Shown: piece after piece, positions 7,424-16,163 of the stretch
How the letters are laid out: every line of letters begins with the position of its first letter
How positions within the stretch are numbered: the first letter of the stretch is position 1
Origin: DATIKM01 sp035477595
Lineage (GTDB): Bacteria; Armatimonadota; Chthonomonadetes; Chthonomonadales; CAJBBX01
NCBI GenBank assembly: GCA_035477595.1
Contig: DATIKM010000116.1
Location: 1-32,679 of the forward strand
Reading direction: 5' to 3'
DNA: 32,679 nucleotides
Position numbers and translations under genes: made by a program
Notes under the pieces: model-generated
Told to the model about the DNA's origin: nothing
Database searches by the model: none
What the model saw: the letters and a program-made list of their open reading frames with translations, nothing else

Positions 7424-9469
7424 ATGAGCGAGTTCCGTCTGCGGTCGGACTTCCCGATGCAGGGGGACCAGGCGGAGGCCGTGGAGCAGCTCCTGCGCGG
7501 GCTGCAACGGGGCGAGCGGTGCCAGACGCTCCTCGGAGCAACCGGTACGGGCAAGACCTTCACTGTGGCGAACCTCGTGGAGCGCATCCAGAGGCCCACG
7601 CTGGTCATCGCCCACAACAAGACGCTCGCCGCCCAGCTCTGCGCCGAGTTTCGCGAGTTCTTCCCAGCCAACGCCGTCGAGTACTTCGTCTCCTACTACG
7701 ACTATTACCAGCCCGAGGCCTACATCCCGCAGACCGACACCTACATCGAGAAGGACGCGCAGACCAACGACGAGATCGACCGGCTCCGCCACTCCGCGAC
7801 GCAGGCGGTGCTGGAGCGACGCGACGTGCTCGTGGTGGCGTCCGTGTCGTGCATATACGGGCTCGGCTCTCCCGAGGAGTACCGGCGCATCATCCTCTCG
7901 TTCCGTCGGGGCGAGGCCTACGACCGGGAGGAGGCTCTGCGGCGGCTGATCGACATGCAGTTCACGCGTAACAACCTCGAGCTGCAGCGCGGCACGTTTC
8001 GGGTGCGCGGCGACATGCTGGAGATCCAGCCGATCGACGAAGAGATCGTCATCCGTGTGGAGTTCTTCGGCGACGAGGTGGAGCGCATCACGCTCGTGGA
8101 CCACGTGACCGGCGAGATGCTCGGGACGCGCGACTTCGTCACCGTCTTCCCCGCCAGCCACTTCGTCACCTCCGATGAGCGGCTCGGCCAGGCGATCGGC
8201 GCCATCGAGCAGGAGATGCACGAGCAGGTGGCGCTCTTCCAGTCGCAGGGGAAGCTGATCGAGGCGCAGCGCATCGAGCAGCGCACGCGGTTCGACATCG
8301 AGATGATGCGCGAGCTAGGGTACTGCTCCGGCATCGAGAACTACAGCCGCCACCTCGACGGGCGTGAGCCAGGGACCCATCCCAACACGCTGCTCGACTA
8401 CTTCCCCGAGGACCTGCTGGTGATCATCGACGAGTCGCACCAGACGATCCCGCAGCTCCACGGGATGTACAACGGGGACAAGCAGCGCAAGGACACGCTC
8501 ATCGAGTACGGATTCCGGCTGCCCTCGGCCGCTGACAACCGCCCACTCAAGTTTCACGAGTTCGAAAGCAAGATCGCGCAGGTCGTGTTCGTCTCAGCCA
8601 CGCCGGGCCCCTACGAGCGTGCGCACTCGTCGCGCGTCGCGGAGCAGATCATACGGCCGACCGGCCTGGTGGACCCGGAGATCGTGGTGCGCCCGACACG
8701 CGGTCAGGTAGACGATCTGATCCATGAGATCCGTGAGCGCGCCCAGCGCAAGGAGCGGGTGCTCGTGACCACGCTCACGAAGCGCATGGCGGAGGACCTG
8801 ACGGACTACCTCGTGGACATCGACATCAAGGTGCACTACCTCCACAGCGACATCAAGACGCTGGAGCGGTCGGAGATCCTGCGCGACCTGCGCGTGGGCG
8901 TGCATGACGTTGTGGTGGGCATCAACCTGCTGCGGGAGGGGCTCGACCTGCCGGAGGTCTCGCTCGTGGCCATCCTGGACGCGGACAAGGAGGGGTTCCT
9001 GCGCTCGGAGACCGCGCTGATCCAGACTATCGGGCGCGCTGCGCGAAACGTGAACGGACAGGTCATCATGTACGCGGACAGCGTGACGGGCTCGATGGCG
9101 CGCGCGATCGAGGAGACGAACCGGCGCCGCGCCCGGCAGGTCGCGTACAACAAGGAGCACGGCATCACGCCGCAGACGGTGCGCAAGGCCATCCGCGAGC
9201 TCATCACGGCGGACTACGTCGCGGACGAGAAGGGCAGCTACCGGCTTCGCGCGGAGGAGGCGCAGACGCTGCCGCTCGACCAGATCGTTGAGGTGGTGGC
9301 GCAGCTCGAGAAGGAGATGAAGGAGGCGGCCAAGGCGATGGAGTTCGAGCGGGCCGCGGAGGTGCGCGACGAGATACGCGACCTGAAGCGCTTCATCCCT
9401 TCGGCAGCGATGGGTGGCGGCGCGGACGCTGCTGCCCGCCCGCCCAGGAAGGCCCGCCGCGCCCGGTGA
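7424..9469 (+). CDS. uvrB: Excinuclease ABC subunit B (UvrB)
   Basis: UvrB is the damage-verifying helicase-fold subunit of the UvrABC nuclease. The 681-residue protein has Walker A GATGTGKT near 39-46. The aromatic beta-hairpin region (SYYDYYQPEAYIPQTDTY) near 89-107 inserts between the DNA strands. DESH lies near 337 and the UvrB-specific SATPGPYE block follows it. The helicase motifs VGINLLREGLDLPE and QTIGRAARN are present, as is a C-terminal UVR coiled coil (about 615-655) that contacts UvrC. The start is fixed by the perfect AAGGAGG upstream. The gene ends 25 bases from the convergent lptD-like gene with no hairpin in between. Together with mfd it places two nucleotide-excision-repair genes around the pdh operon. 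Confidence 0.98.
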   Translation: MSEFRLRSDFPMQGDQAEAVEQLLRGLQRGERCQTLLGATGTGKTFTVANLVERIQRPTLVIAHNKTLAAQLCAEFREFFPANAVEYFVSYYDYYQPEAYIPQTDTYIEKDAQTNDEIDRLRHSATQAVLERRDVLVVASVSCIYGLGSPEEYRRIILSFRRGEAYDREEALRRLIDMQFTRNNLELQRGTFRVRGDMLEIQPIDEEIVIRVEFFGDEVERITLVDHVTGEMLGTRDFVTVFPASHFVTSDERLGQAIGAIEQEMHEQVALFQSQGKLIEAQRIEQRTRFDIEMMRELGYCSGIENYSRHLDGREPGTHPNTLLDYFPEDLLVIIDESHQTIPQLHGMYNGDKQRKDTLIEYGFRLPSAADNRPLKFHEFESKIAQVVFVSATPGPYERAHSSRVAEQIIRPTGLVDPEIVVRPTRGQVDDLIHEIRERAQRKERVLVTTLTKRMAEDLTDYLVDIDIKVHYLHSDIKTLERSEILRDLRVGVHDVVVGINLLREGLDLPEVSLVAILDADKEGFLRSETALIQTIGRAARNVNGQVIMYADSVTGSMARAIEETNRRRARQVAYNKEHGITPQTVRKAIRELITADYVADEKGSYRLRAEEAQTLPLDQIVEVVAQLEKEMKEAAKAMEFERAAEVRDEIRDLKRFIPSAAMGGGADAAARPPRKARRAR

Positions 9470-9494
9470 CCCGTCCGCCAGGCCGCAGCCCCCG

Positions 9495-11168
9495 CTATGG
9501 CCCTATCGCCTCCGGGTCGGGAGCGGGCGCGACGCCGGGCAGCAGGTTCAGGATCAGCCCCAGCGACTGCGCCCGCGTCGTGTAGGCCAGCCCGATCTCC
9601 AGGCAGTCGAAGCGTCGCCGCGCGCTGATGCGGGTGTCGAAGGCCCGCCATCGCTCCATGTCGTAGTGCACGTTGAGGTCGTAACCCCATCGGCTTCCCA
9701 CGTACGCGTAGCGCAATCGCATCTCGTGGCGCACATCCCGGCGGTCGAAGACGAACGGCGACCGCCCCGCCGCCTGCTGGTACCGGTAGGCCACGCCAAG
9801 GGCAGCCGAGCGCGATATCAGCACCGAAACCTCCGCCTCCGGGGCGATGAGCGCGTACCCGTCGCCGGTCCCGTAGCCGTTGAGCCAGCCGGCCACGCCG
9901 TACCGGAAGCGCATCCGGTCGCCGATGCCGATCATCGGGCTCACCGCCTCGAGCTGCAGCGAGAGGCGGCCCGCACCGGCACGCGTCGGCCGCTCCTGCA
10001 CCAGCCCCAGCGAAAGCGAGGCGTTAACCAGGAAGTCGCTCGGCGAGAACAGATGGCTGGCGGACGGCGAGGTCTGCCACCCGCCCCCCTCCTCCTCCAG
10101 CGAGACGTTCGTGGCGTTCCGCAGCCGAATGCCGACCTCCGGAAGGCGGCTCACGCGCAGGTCCGTTCTGCTGCGCGTCTCGGTCGCGAGGCGGCTGCTG
10201 ACGAGGGCGTACACGGTCGCGCGCCGCGGCATCACGCGCTGCACCTCCGCTCCGGCGAGCAACGCGGGGTTCTCCACCAGCGGACTCGACAACGGGTACC
10301 TGCCGACCTCCTCCTGCGGCCGCGGGGGCAGGCCGTTGCGCGGGGCGGCCCCCAGGTCGGCCTCCCACGCCAGCAGGCCCTGCGGCACGCGCCGGGCGGA
10401 GACCTTCACGTCGTACACCATGGCGGCGCCCGGGGCCTCCACAGGCTCCCCGCGGAAGCGCAGCTGGATGCCGTCCTCTTTCGAGTAAGTCGGCAGGGGG
10501 AAAGCGCCCGTGACCGTTCGGCGGAAGGTCCTCTCGAGGACGGGGAAGGCCAGCACCGGCGCGCCACCCAGCCATAGCGCCACGTTCCTCGCCACAACGC
10601 GCCCCGCGGGCGTCACCCGCAGGCTGCGGGCCGTTACCCGGTAGTGCGGCCGCGGGCCCGCGCAGGTGGTGAACGACGCGCCGGTGGCGTGCATCGTACC
10701 GCCCGGCAGGATCTCGATGCGGTCGCCGACGATGACCAGTCCGCCCACATGGGCTCGCGCACTGGACAGCACGCCGGTGCGCTCGGTCGGATGGAACGTC
10801 ATGTCGCGACCGGAGAGCATGCCCTCCCGCCCGTACATCCGGAGCGCGCCGCGGACGCGGATCTGCTCGGTCGGGCTACCCTCGGCGTCGTCGGCGAGCA
10901 ACACCGTGCGCTCGCCGCTCTCGGCGTCGGTGAACGTTATCCGTACGGGACCCGCGGAGCGGAAGTAGTTGGTCTCAGGTCGCCACTGGAGGTCCAGAAA
11001 CCGGTCGATGCGCACATCTCCCAGCGTGACGGGCGCCTGTGGTGCACCCGGAGCCGCGGGGGCAGCCTGCTGGCCCACTGCGCGCCCGGGGAGGACCAGC
11101 AGGGCAAGCGCGACGATCAGACCCCTGCTGCCGGCTCCCGTCAGGACCTGCCGGAGCGACACGCGCAT
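9495..11168 (-). CDS. LptD/OstA-like outer-membrane protein, compact form
   Basis: The product (557 residues) begins with a signal peptide (hydrophobic core near 13-31, cleavage probably after AVGQ). An OstA/LptA-type beta-taco domain follows, with the family block TTCAGPRPHYRV and ARNVALWLGGAPVLAFPVLE at roughly 175-220. The rest has the alternating pattern of a transmembrane beta-barrel. LptD inserts lipopolysaccharide into the outer membrane, so this supports a diderm envelope. It is shorter than typical proteobacterial LptD (about 780 residues) and has few cysteines, so the disulfide-controlled maturation known in E. coli is unlikely. ATG 11168 lies two bases past the sugar isomerase stop; a GTG at 11174 would instead overlap that stop (GTGA). 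The two genes are therefore translationally coupled. A role in LPS export is family inference only. Confidence 0.75.
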   Translation of the reverse strand: MRVSLRQVLTGAGSRGLIVALALLVLPGRAVGQQAAPAAPGAPQAPVTLGDVRIDRFLDLQWRPETNYFRSAGPVRITFTDAESGERTVLLADDAEGSPTEQIRVRGALRMYGREGMLSGRDMTFHPTERTGVLSSARAHVGGLVIVGDRIEILPGGTMHATGASFTTCAGPRPHYRVTARSLRVTPAGRVVARNVALWLGGAPVLAFPVLERTFRRTVTGAFPLPTYSKEDGIQLRFRGEPVEAPGAAMVYDVKVSARRVPQGLLAWEADLGAAPRNGLPPRPQEEVGRYPLSSPLVENPALLAGAEVQRVMPRRATVYALVSSRLATETRSRTDLRVSRLPEVGIRLRNATNVSLEEEGGGWQTSPSASHLFSPSDFLVNASLSLGLVQERPTRAGAGRLSLQLEAVSPMIGIGDRMRFRYGVAGWLNGYGTGDGYALIAPEAEVSVLISRSAALGVAYRYQQAAGRSPFVFDRRDVRHEMRLRYAYVGSRWGYDLNVHYDMERWRAFDTRISARRRFDCLEIGLAYTTRAQSLGLILNLLPGVAPAPDPEAIGP

Positions 11169-11170
11169 GG

Positions 11171-11962
11171 TCACGCCGGCGCCAGCAACCGGTCGATGCG
11201 CGCGGCGAGGTCCTTCCACCACGCCTCGTCGCCGCCGCCCAACTCCGTGGTGACCCAACCCGTGTAGCCGACCTCGTCGAGCGCGCGGCGCACGCCTTGC
11301 CAGTCGATGCTGCCCTCGCCCAGGTGGACGAACCGGCCGTTGCTTCCGAGGCCTGGGCCGCCCTTGTAGTCCTTGAGATGGACCTTCTTGATGCGCTTGC
11401 CCAGAGTCCGGATCCAGTCCTCGGGCCACGCGAACGCGACCACGTTGCCCACGTCGAAGTAGGCCTGCACCCAGGGGCTGCCCACCTCGTCCAGATATCG
11501 CGCAAACTCAAGCGGGCTGAGGAGGAAGTTGTTCCAGACCCCCTCGACAAGTATGGAGACCTCGAGCTCGGCGGCCACCGGCGCGAGCTGCCGCAGCGCC
11601 ATCTGGGACCTCTCGTAGGCGTGCGCGTACCGGCTGCCCGCGTTGACCACGCCCGGGACCAGCAGCACGCCGTCCGCCCCCTGCGCCCTGGCACTCCGCA
11701 GGGCCGCATCGAGGCCCTTCATCCCCTTCTCGACGACCTCGGGGTCGCCGCTGGAGAGCGGGGTGTGCCAGCCACCGTACAGCACCGAGTGAATGGCAAC
11801 GCCTGCGCTCTCCGCCGCGGCGCGCATGCGCGCCGCCTCGGCAGGCTCCACCGGCGAGCTCTCCACACCGTCGAAACCGACATCGCGAACCATCTTGAAG
11901 CGGTCCTCGACGCTGAGCGTGCCGGGCAGATCGCTGAAGATCAGCGCCTTCTTGAACTCCAC
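11171..11962 (-). CDS. Sugar phosphate isomerase/epimerase (DTE-type TIM barrel)
   Basis: This 263-residue TIM-barrel protein belongs to the xylose-isomerase-like/AP-endonuclease-2 superfamily, close in pattern to D-tagatose 3-epimerase and hydroxypyruvate isomerase-type enzymes. The expected metal ligands are visible: Glu140 (ILVEG), Asp170 (YFDVGN), His195 (KVHLKDY) and Glu240 (TTELGGG). No signal peptide is present, so it is cytoplasmic. The start is GTG 11962, preceded by AGGAG (11971-11975) at eight bases. The exact substrate cannot be read from sequence; ketose epimerisation is the best guess. The gene sits between the Tat-exported Gfo/Idh oxidoreductase and the LptD-like gene. The 231 bases upstream, to the Gfo/Idh stop, show no gene or clear hairpin. 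Confidence 0.85.
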   Translation of the reverse strand: MEFKKALIFSDLPGTLSVEDRFKMVRDVGFDGVESSPVEPAEAARMRAAAESAGVAIHSVLYGGWHTPLSSGDPEVVEKGMKGLDAALRSARAQGADGVLLVPGVVNAGSRYAHAYERSQMALRQLAPVAAELEVSILVEGVWNNFLLSPLEFARYLDEVGSPWVQAYFDVGNVVAFAWPEDWIRTLGKRIKKVHLKDYKGGPGLGSNGRFVHLGEGSIDWQGVRRALDEVGYTGWVTTELGGGDEAWWKDLAARIDRLLAPA

Positions 11963-12194
11963 GGGGTGTCCTCCTGCGCGGACTGCATGGGCGGCCTGGC
12001 CGGGCGCAAGCGCCCCGCCGGCGGCACCCCCGACCAGACGGCGGCGGCTCGACGCAACCGGTGTTACCCGATCATCGCGTCAGTGCGACAAGCGGAGCCC
12101 CCGTGATGGGCCGCTTCTCCGAGAAGGAGACGCGCCACCCCTAAGGACGCGCGGACGCCGGCTCGAGCGCCAGCGAATCGCTGCGCCAGCCCCA

Positions 12195-13538
12195 TCAGAC
12201 GCGCGGAAGTCTCCAGGGCGCGCGGTACGCTGGCGTCAGCAGGCGCGTCGCCTCACGGTCACCCGTCACCTCCCACTTCTCGGCGTCCCACCGAAGGCGC
12301 CGCCCAACCTGCAGCGCGATATGCGCCAGGTTCAACGCGGTGTGCATGGGCAGGTGCGCCTCGAAGCTGCAGCTGCACTCCCTGCGCGCTTTGACGCCGT
12401 CGATGAACTCCCGCTCATGGCCCGGTGAGCGCTCCGTGGACCGCGGATACTCCACACCCTCTACTACCCGACCGTCCTCGCCGAGCACTTCGCACAGGCC
12501 GTAGTTCGCGAGGAGCGTCGCCCTCTTGCCGTGGAACACGATGCCCAGTCGCCGACCGGGGCCGGGACGCTCGACGCCGAAGTGGAAGCTGCTGGCCTGC
12601 ATCAGAGTCCAGGTCACGTTTCGGTCCGGGTACTCCCAGACCACATCCATGGTGTCCGGGACATCGGCGATGCTGGTGGTGGCGAAACGACCACCGGACG
12701 CGGTGACGGCCGTCGGATGGCCGAGGTTCATCGCCCAGAACGGCAGGTCCACGATGTGGGGGCCCAGCTCGTGCAGCCAGCTATCCACGTAGTCCGCGAA
12801 GTAGCGGTGCATGCCGTCCCGGAACCGCCCGATATTGAAGGGCCGCCTCGGCGCCGGCCCCAGCCACATGTTCCAGTCAAGGCCGGGGGGCGGCTCGGAG
12901 TCTGGCGGCCTGCCGAGACCCTCGGAGTCGTCGTTCATCGCGCAGAAGTTGCGCACCGCGGTGATCTGGCCCAGCGCTCCGGAACGCACCACGTCGGTGC
13001 ACCGGTGGTAGTTCTCAGTCGCGCGGATCTGGGTGCCGACCTGGGTGATGCAGCGGTGCCGCCTAGCGAGGATCGCCATGGCGCGGCCTTCGGCGGGCCG
13101 CCGGCACATCGGCTTCTCGCAGTACACGTCCTTGCCCGCTTCAAGCGCGGCGCAGGCCATGAGTGCGTGCCAGTGCGGAGGCGTAGCGATCACCACGGCA
13201 TCCAGGTCCCGCTGCTCGAGCAGCCTGCGGTAGTCGCTGTAGCCGCGGGCCCTGCCGCCCGTGTCGGCGACCGCCTGCTCCAGGTGCGGGCGGTGGACGT
13301 CGCATACCGCGCCGATCTCCACGTCGGGGAACTGCATGAAGGTGTGCATGAGCGCACCGCGGCCGCGGCCCGCGACGCCCACGAACCCGAGGACCACCTT
13401 CTCGGAGGCCTGCATGGGGCGGCGCGGAGCGGCGGGCCCCGACTGAGTCGCCCCCGAGGCGAGCGACGCGCCGCCAGCGGCCAGCACTGCGCCGCCGGTC
13501 GCAGTGAGAAACCGGCGGCGAGACAGATCGTCGGACAT
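12195..13538 (-). CDS. Tat-exported Gfo/Idh/MocA family oxidoreductase
   Basis: The 447-residue protein starts with a twin-arginine signal (SRRRFLTATGGAVLAAGG, residues 6-23), so it is exported folded with its nucleotide cofactor. A Rossmann fold follows (GVAGRGRG at 54-61, CD at 79-80), then IATPPHWH and the catalytic-lysine motif CEKP at 140-143. The C-terminal half is the alpha/beta substrate domain with HELGPHIVD. This family oxidises or reduces sugars and inositols with NAD(P). The Tat-bearing subgroup is common in Planctomycetota, Armatimonadota and Bacteroidota. ATG 13538 has a strong AGGAGGT (13544-13550). It is divergent from the beta-helix gene, which also carries a Tat signal, and is the first gene of the minus-strand group leading to the sugar isomerase. 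Confidence 0.92.
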   Translation of the reverse strand: MSDDLSRRRFLTATGGAVLAAGGASLASGATQSGPAAPRRPMQASEKVVLGFVGVAGRGRGALMHTFMQFPDVEIGAVCDVHRPHLEQAVADTGGRARGYSDYRRLLEQRDLDAVVIATPPHWHALMACAALEAGKDVYCEKPMCRRPAEGRAMAILARRHRCITQVGTQIRATENYHRCTDVVRSGALGQITAVRNFCAMNDDSEGLGRPPDSEPPPGLDWNMWLGPAPRRPFNIGRFRDGMHRYFADYVDSWLHELGPHIVDLPFWAMNLGHPTAVTASGGRFATTSIADVPDTMDVVWEYPDRNVTWTLMQASSFHFGVERPGPGRRLGIVFHGKRATLLANYGLCEVLGEDGRVVEGVEYPRSTERSPGHEREFIDGVKARRECSCSFEAHLPMHTALNLAHIALQVGRRLRWDAEKWEVTGDREATRLLTPAYRAPWRLPRV

Positions 13539-14204
13539 CGCTACCTCCTACTGCGCCAGCGTTCAGCACCCGCATGGGACCGGTGGCCGCGCAGCATGAC
13601 GGACCTACCCCGACTATGGCCCTGCCGGCGGCCCCTGAGTCACTCGCCGTCACGCAGTGCAGCACCATTCCTCGGGGCGCCCTGCCGCGCGCGCTGCGCG
13701 CGAACCGCTCCCGGGAGGCCGCGGGCACGCTCCACCTCGCCACGGGGCCATTGGTCCGGCTGGCCTTGGCAGGACGAGGCGCCCCGACCACGCACCGTGC
13801 CCGCCGGTGGCGACGCGGAGGACCCGTGAATCCGCGCTGGCGCCCGCCGCCGCGGCCCACGACCTAAGGGCGACCAGGGGTCGCGTGGCGCGGGTGGCGG
13901 CTCGCGCACATGGCTGATGTCATGTTCGACGCGGACTGCGGCCGCACCTGCCGGATGGGGACGGCCCGGCCCATACGGTGCCCTGGTCTCCAGGACGGGT
14001 GGCGCCGCCTGCATCCGTCCGCCGCCGATTCCGACCGCGATCGCGCCGCTTCGCCACCTCTGCCGCCCTGAGCGCGCACGCGCGGGCACCCCGAAACGTC
14101 AGACGAGGTGACGCGTGGGTGTGGCGACGCGGGGCATGGTCGGAGCCGAATACGGCGGCGCGGCCAGCCGATGGGCACGCATCAGACCGGGCGCGCCGGA
14201 CAGC
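13539..14204. other. Long divergent intergenic region with no supported gene
   Basis: This 666-base GC-rich stretch separates two divergent Tat-signal genes. Several frames are open on both strands, as expected at this GC content. None has a good ribosome-binding site joined to recognisable protein sequence. The 3' part contains GTG 14115, in frame with the beta-helix gene and preceded by GAGGTG (14105-14110), a possible upstream start that would add 30 residues lacking signal-peptide character. I see no clear promoter, operator or hairpin. Confidence 0.5.
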
Positions 14205-15557
14205 ATGGACAACTCGATGACCGACAGCTGCCGCACCCGCCGAGACTTCCTCAAGGGGGCCGCCCTCGCCCCCGTGGGGCTAGCCGCCCTGTCGGCCGAG
14301 GGGAGCGTGCTTGCGCAGGCGCGCGAACTCCATCTAACCGCTGGGGGCGCGGGCTCTCGCAGTGGCGTGTCCTGGCAGCACGCGTTTGCCGCCGCCCAGT
14401 TGCAGACCGTGGTCAACGAAACCATGGAGCCGGGCGACCGACTCCTCGTGGGCGGCGGCACTTACCGCGGGGTAGCGCTGGTAGTGTCCCGCGGAGGCGA
14501 GCCCGGTTACGACAAGCAGATCGTCGGGGTTGACCTGGGCGAGGGCCTTCCCCGACTATGCGGCGACTGGTCGGTCGAACGCCCAGCAGTGGGGCACACG
14601 GCCATCCGCATCGAGGCCGGGGTCTCGCATGTCACGCTCCGCGGCGTCCGCATTCAGGGCTATAGGATCGGCGTCCACGCACCGGCAGTCCCGGGCGGCG
14701 CCGCGCGGACGCACCTGCGCCTCGACGACGTGAGGATCGAGCAGGCCCGATACGGCCTACACCTCGCGAACTGCGACGATGTGCAGCTCCGCGACTGCGT
14801 GGTAAGACGCTACACCAAGCATGGTTTCAGATTTGAGCAGGGCTGTGACCGCGTGACGCTTCGGCGGTGCATCGCCGACTGCTCGGAGGGCGATCCCTCT
14901 TGGGAGGCCAGGACCGAGCTGTTGCCGTTCGGGTTCTTCCTCAACACCAGCAGCATCCCACACAGCGCCTTCCTCTTCGAGCACTGCGTGGCGCGCAACA
15001 ATATGATGCCGCTGCAGCAAGCGAGCTTCAAGAACGGCGATGGATTCGTGGTGGAGAGGAGCGCATCCGGCGTGCGGTTCGTTGGATGCCGATCACTACG
15101 CAGTCAGGATGGCGGTTTCGACCTGAAGGCGCGCGATGTACGCCTCACCGACTGCGTGGCCGTCGGCAACTCGCGCGGTTTCCGACTCTGGTCGGCAGGC
15201 GTTCTCAGGAACTGCTTCGCAGGATGGGGCAATGTGGGTCTCTGGGTGAACGGCGGCCCGGTTCGCGCATACCGCTGCACCTTCCACGAGATGGCGGATG
15301 CCGCCGTAGTGACCGACGATGCGGCAGAGCAGGGGACCACCCTCGTGGACTGTCTGGTCACCGCGGCGGCGGCTCAGCGCAACACCGGGCGGGGCACGGT
15401 GACATTCCAGGGAACGGTCGTCCTCGCGGACTCAGACGACGCGAGGTACCCCAGACCAGCGAGGGACTGGGACGGGCTCGGCAACCACATGGATAGCGCG
15501 AGACACCCACACAAGGGGTACAGGAGCACTCTGCGCTCGAATTCACAGTCAGGATGA
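14205..15557 (+). CDS. Tat-exported right-handed parallel beta-helix protein
   Basis: From ATG 14205 the product is 450 residues with a twin-arginine signal (RTRRDFLKGAALAP, about residues 9-22). Repeated short beta-strand turns follow, such as VTLRGVRIQGYRIGVHA, THLRLDDVRIEQARYGLHL, VQLRDCVVRR and VTLRRCIADC, which is the pattern of right-handed beta-helix proteins. Families with this fold include pectate lyases, polysaccharide lyases and carbohydrate-binding surface proteins. The segment GGTYRGVAL resembles the N-terminal cap often seen in these. No catalytic triad or calcium site can be assigned confidently. ATG 14217 is an alternative start. It is the only plus-strand gene between the minus-strand Gfo/Idh gene and the decayed nuo region, and it probably acts outside the cytoplasm on plant polysaccharide. 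Confidence 0.75.
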   Translation: MDNSMTDSCRTRRDFLKGAALAPVGLAALSAEGSVLAQARELHLTAGGAGSRSGVSWQHAFAAAQLQTVVNETMEPGDRLLVGGGTYRGVALVVSRGGEPGYDKQIVGVDLGEGLPRLCGDWSVERPAVGHTAIRIEAGVSHVTLRGVRIQGYRIGVHAPAVPGGAARTHLRLDDVRIEQARYGLHLANCDDVQLRDCVVRRYTKHGFRFEQGCDRVTLRRCIADCSEGDPSWEARTELLPFGFFLNTSSIPHSAFLFEHCVARNNMMPLQQASFKNGDGFVVERSASGVRFVGCRSLRSQDGGFDLKARDVRLTDCVAVGNSRGFRLWSAGVLRNCFAGWGNVGLWVNGGPVRAYRCTFHEMADAAVVTDDAAEQGTTLVDCLVTAAAAQRNTGRGTVTFQGTVVLADSDDARYPRPARDWDGLGNHMDSARHPHKGYRSTLRSNSQSG

Positions 15558-16000
15558 CCGCGGCCTTGCTCCGTCCGCCGCGCGACCCTCACGCGCTGCG
15601 CCCAGAGGCCTATCCTGTCCCTCCTCGCTGAGCGCGAAGAGGCCGTCGTCCGGCGCGAAAACGCGCTCCACCCGCGTGGATACGCGCCGTAGCGCACGAG
15701 CGGGCCCGGCGTCCATAGCGAATGGAGCGCGGCGAGGGCGCACGGCGCTCCTCGCTCTCGGCAAGCGCGCACACCTCGCGCGCCAAGCCCGCCTGCAGCG
15801 GGTTGGGCATCCCGTCCACCTACGTCCTCACCGCGCCTTCGCGGGTAGCGCACCTCGGTGCTGCACCGCCGTTCAGAGGGCCGAACCCCGGTGTGCAGAC
15901 CGTACACCATCTACCCGCGCAGGGAAGCACAACCCGCGCAGGTAGTCCCGACCCTTGGCTCGCTGTCATAGAAGCGTAGGATCGGGGACTCTGTGAAATC
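15558..16000. other. Region without an intact gene; possible decayed minus-strand ORF
   Basis: No intact gene is supported. On the minus strand one frame runs from about 16074 down to 15610 with a single TAG at about 15820-15822. Around that amber codon the frame reads TREGAVRT then VDGMPNPLQAGLAREVCAL, which looks more protein-like than the other frames. Below 15765 the protein-like character appears to switch frame (FAMDAGPARAL, then FAPDDGLFALSEEG), suggesting a frameshift. I do not recognise the family. It may be another pseudogene of the decayed interval that continues to 19.0 kb, or chance coding-like sequence. Confidence 0.3.
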
Positions 16001-16009
16001 TGGTACAAT
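16001..16009 (+). promoter_or_regulatory. Extended -10 promoter upstream of the nuoE relic and nuoF
   Basis: TG (16001-16002), one base and TACAAT (16004-16009) form an extended -10 element in a locally AT-richer stretch. It resembles the uvrB element (CTGGTATACT against CTGGTACAAT). No -35 match is evident. It lies about 340 bases before the nuoF start. A complete nuoE would need roughly 450-500 bases, so if this is the original nuoEF promoter, part of nuoE has been deleted. Confidence 0.4.
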
Positions 16010-16163
16010 CGTTGTCGGCGGTCTGCACCAGAGCTACCTCGCGCGGCCGCCGCGCATGGGCTCCCAACAGCCACGTAACCTGCGCCGGCCGCTCCTCCAC
16101 TGAACGGAAGACCAAGGAGATCGCAATGGGGTCTGCTGCCGTCTCTGAGCAGCCAATACCTAA

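Noticed and set aside
12105..12150. Hairpin-like stretch upstream of the sugar isomerase
   Set aside because: The pairing is only five base pairs (CTTCT/AGAAG) with a three-base loop and no T-tract, too weak to call.
13539..14204. Several 60-240-codon open frames on both strands of the spacer
   Set aside because: None combines a start signal with recognisable or compositionally convincing protein sequence.
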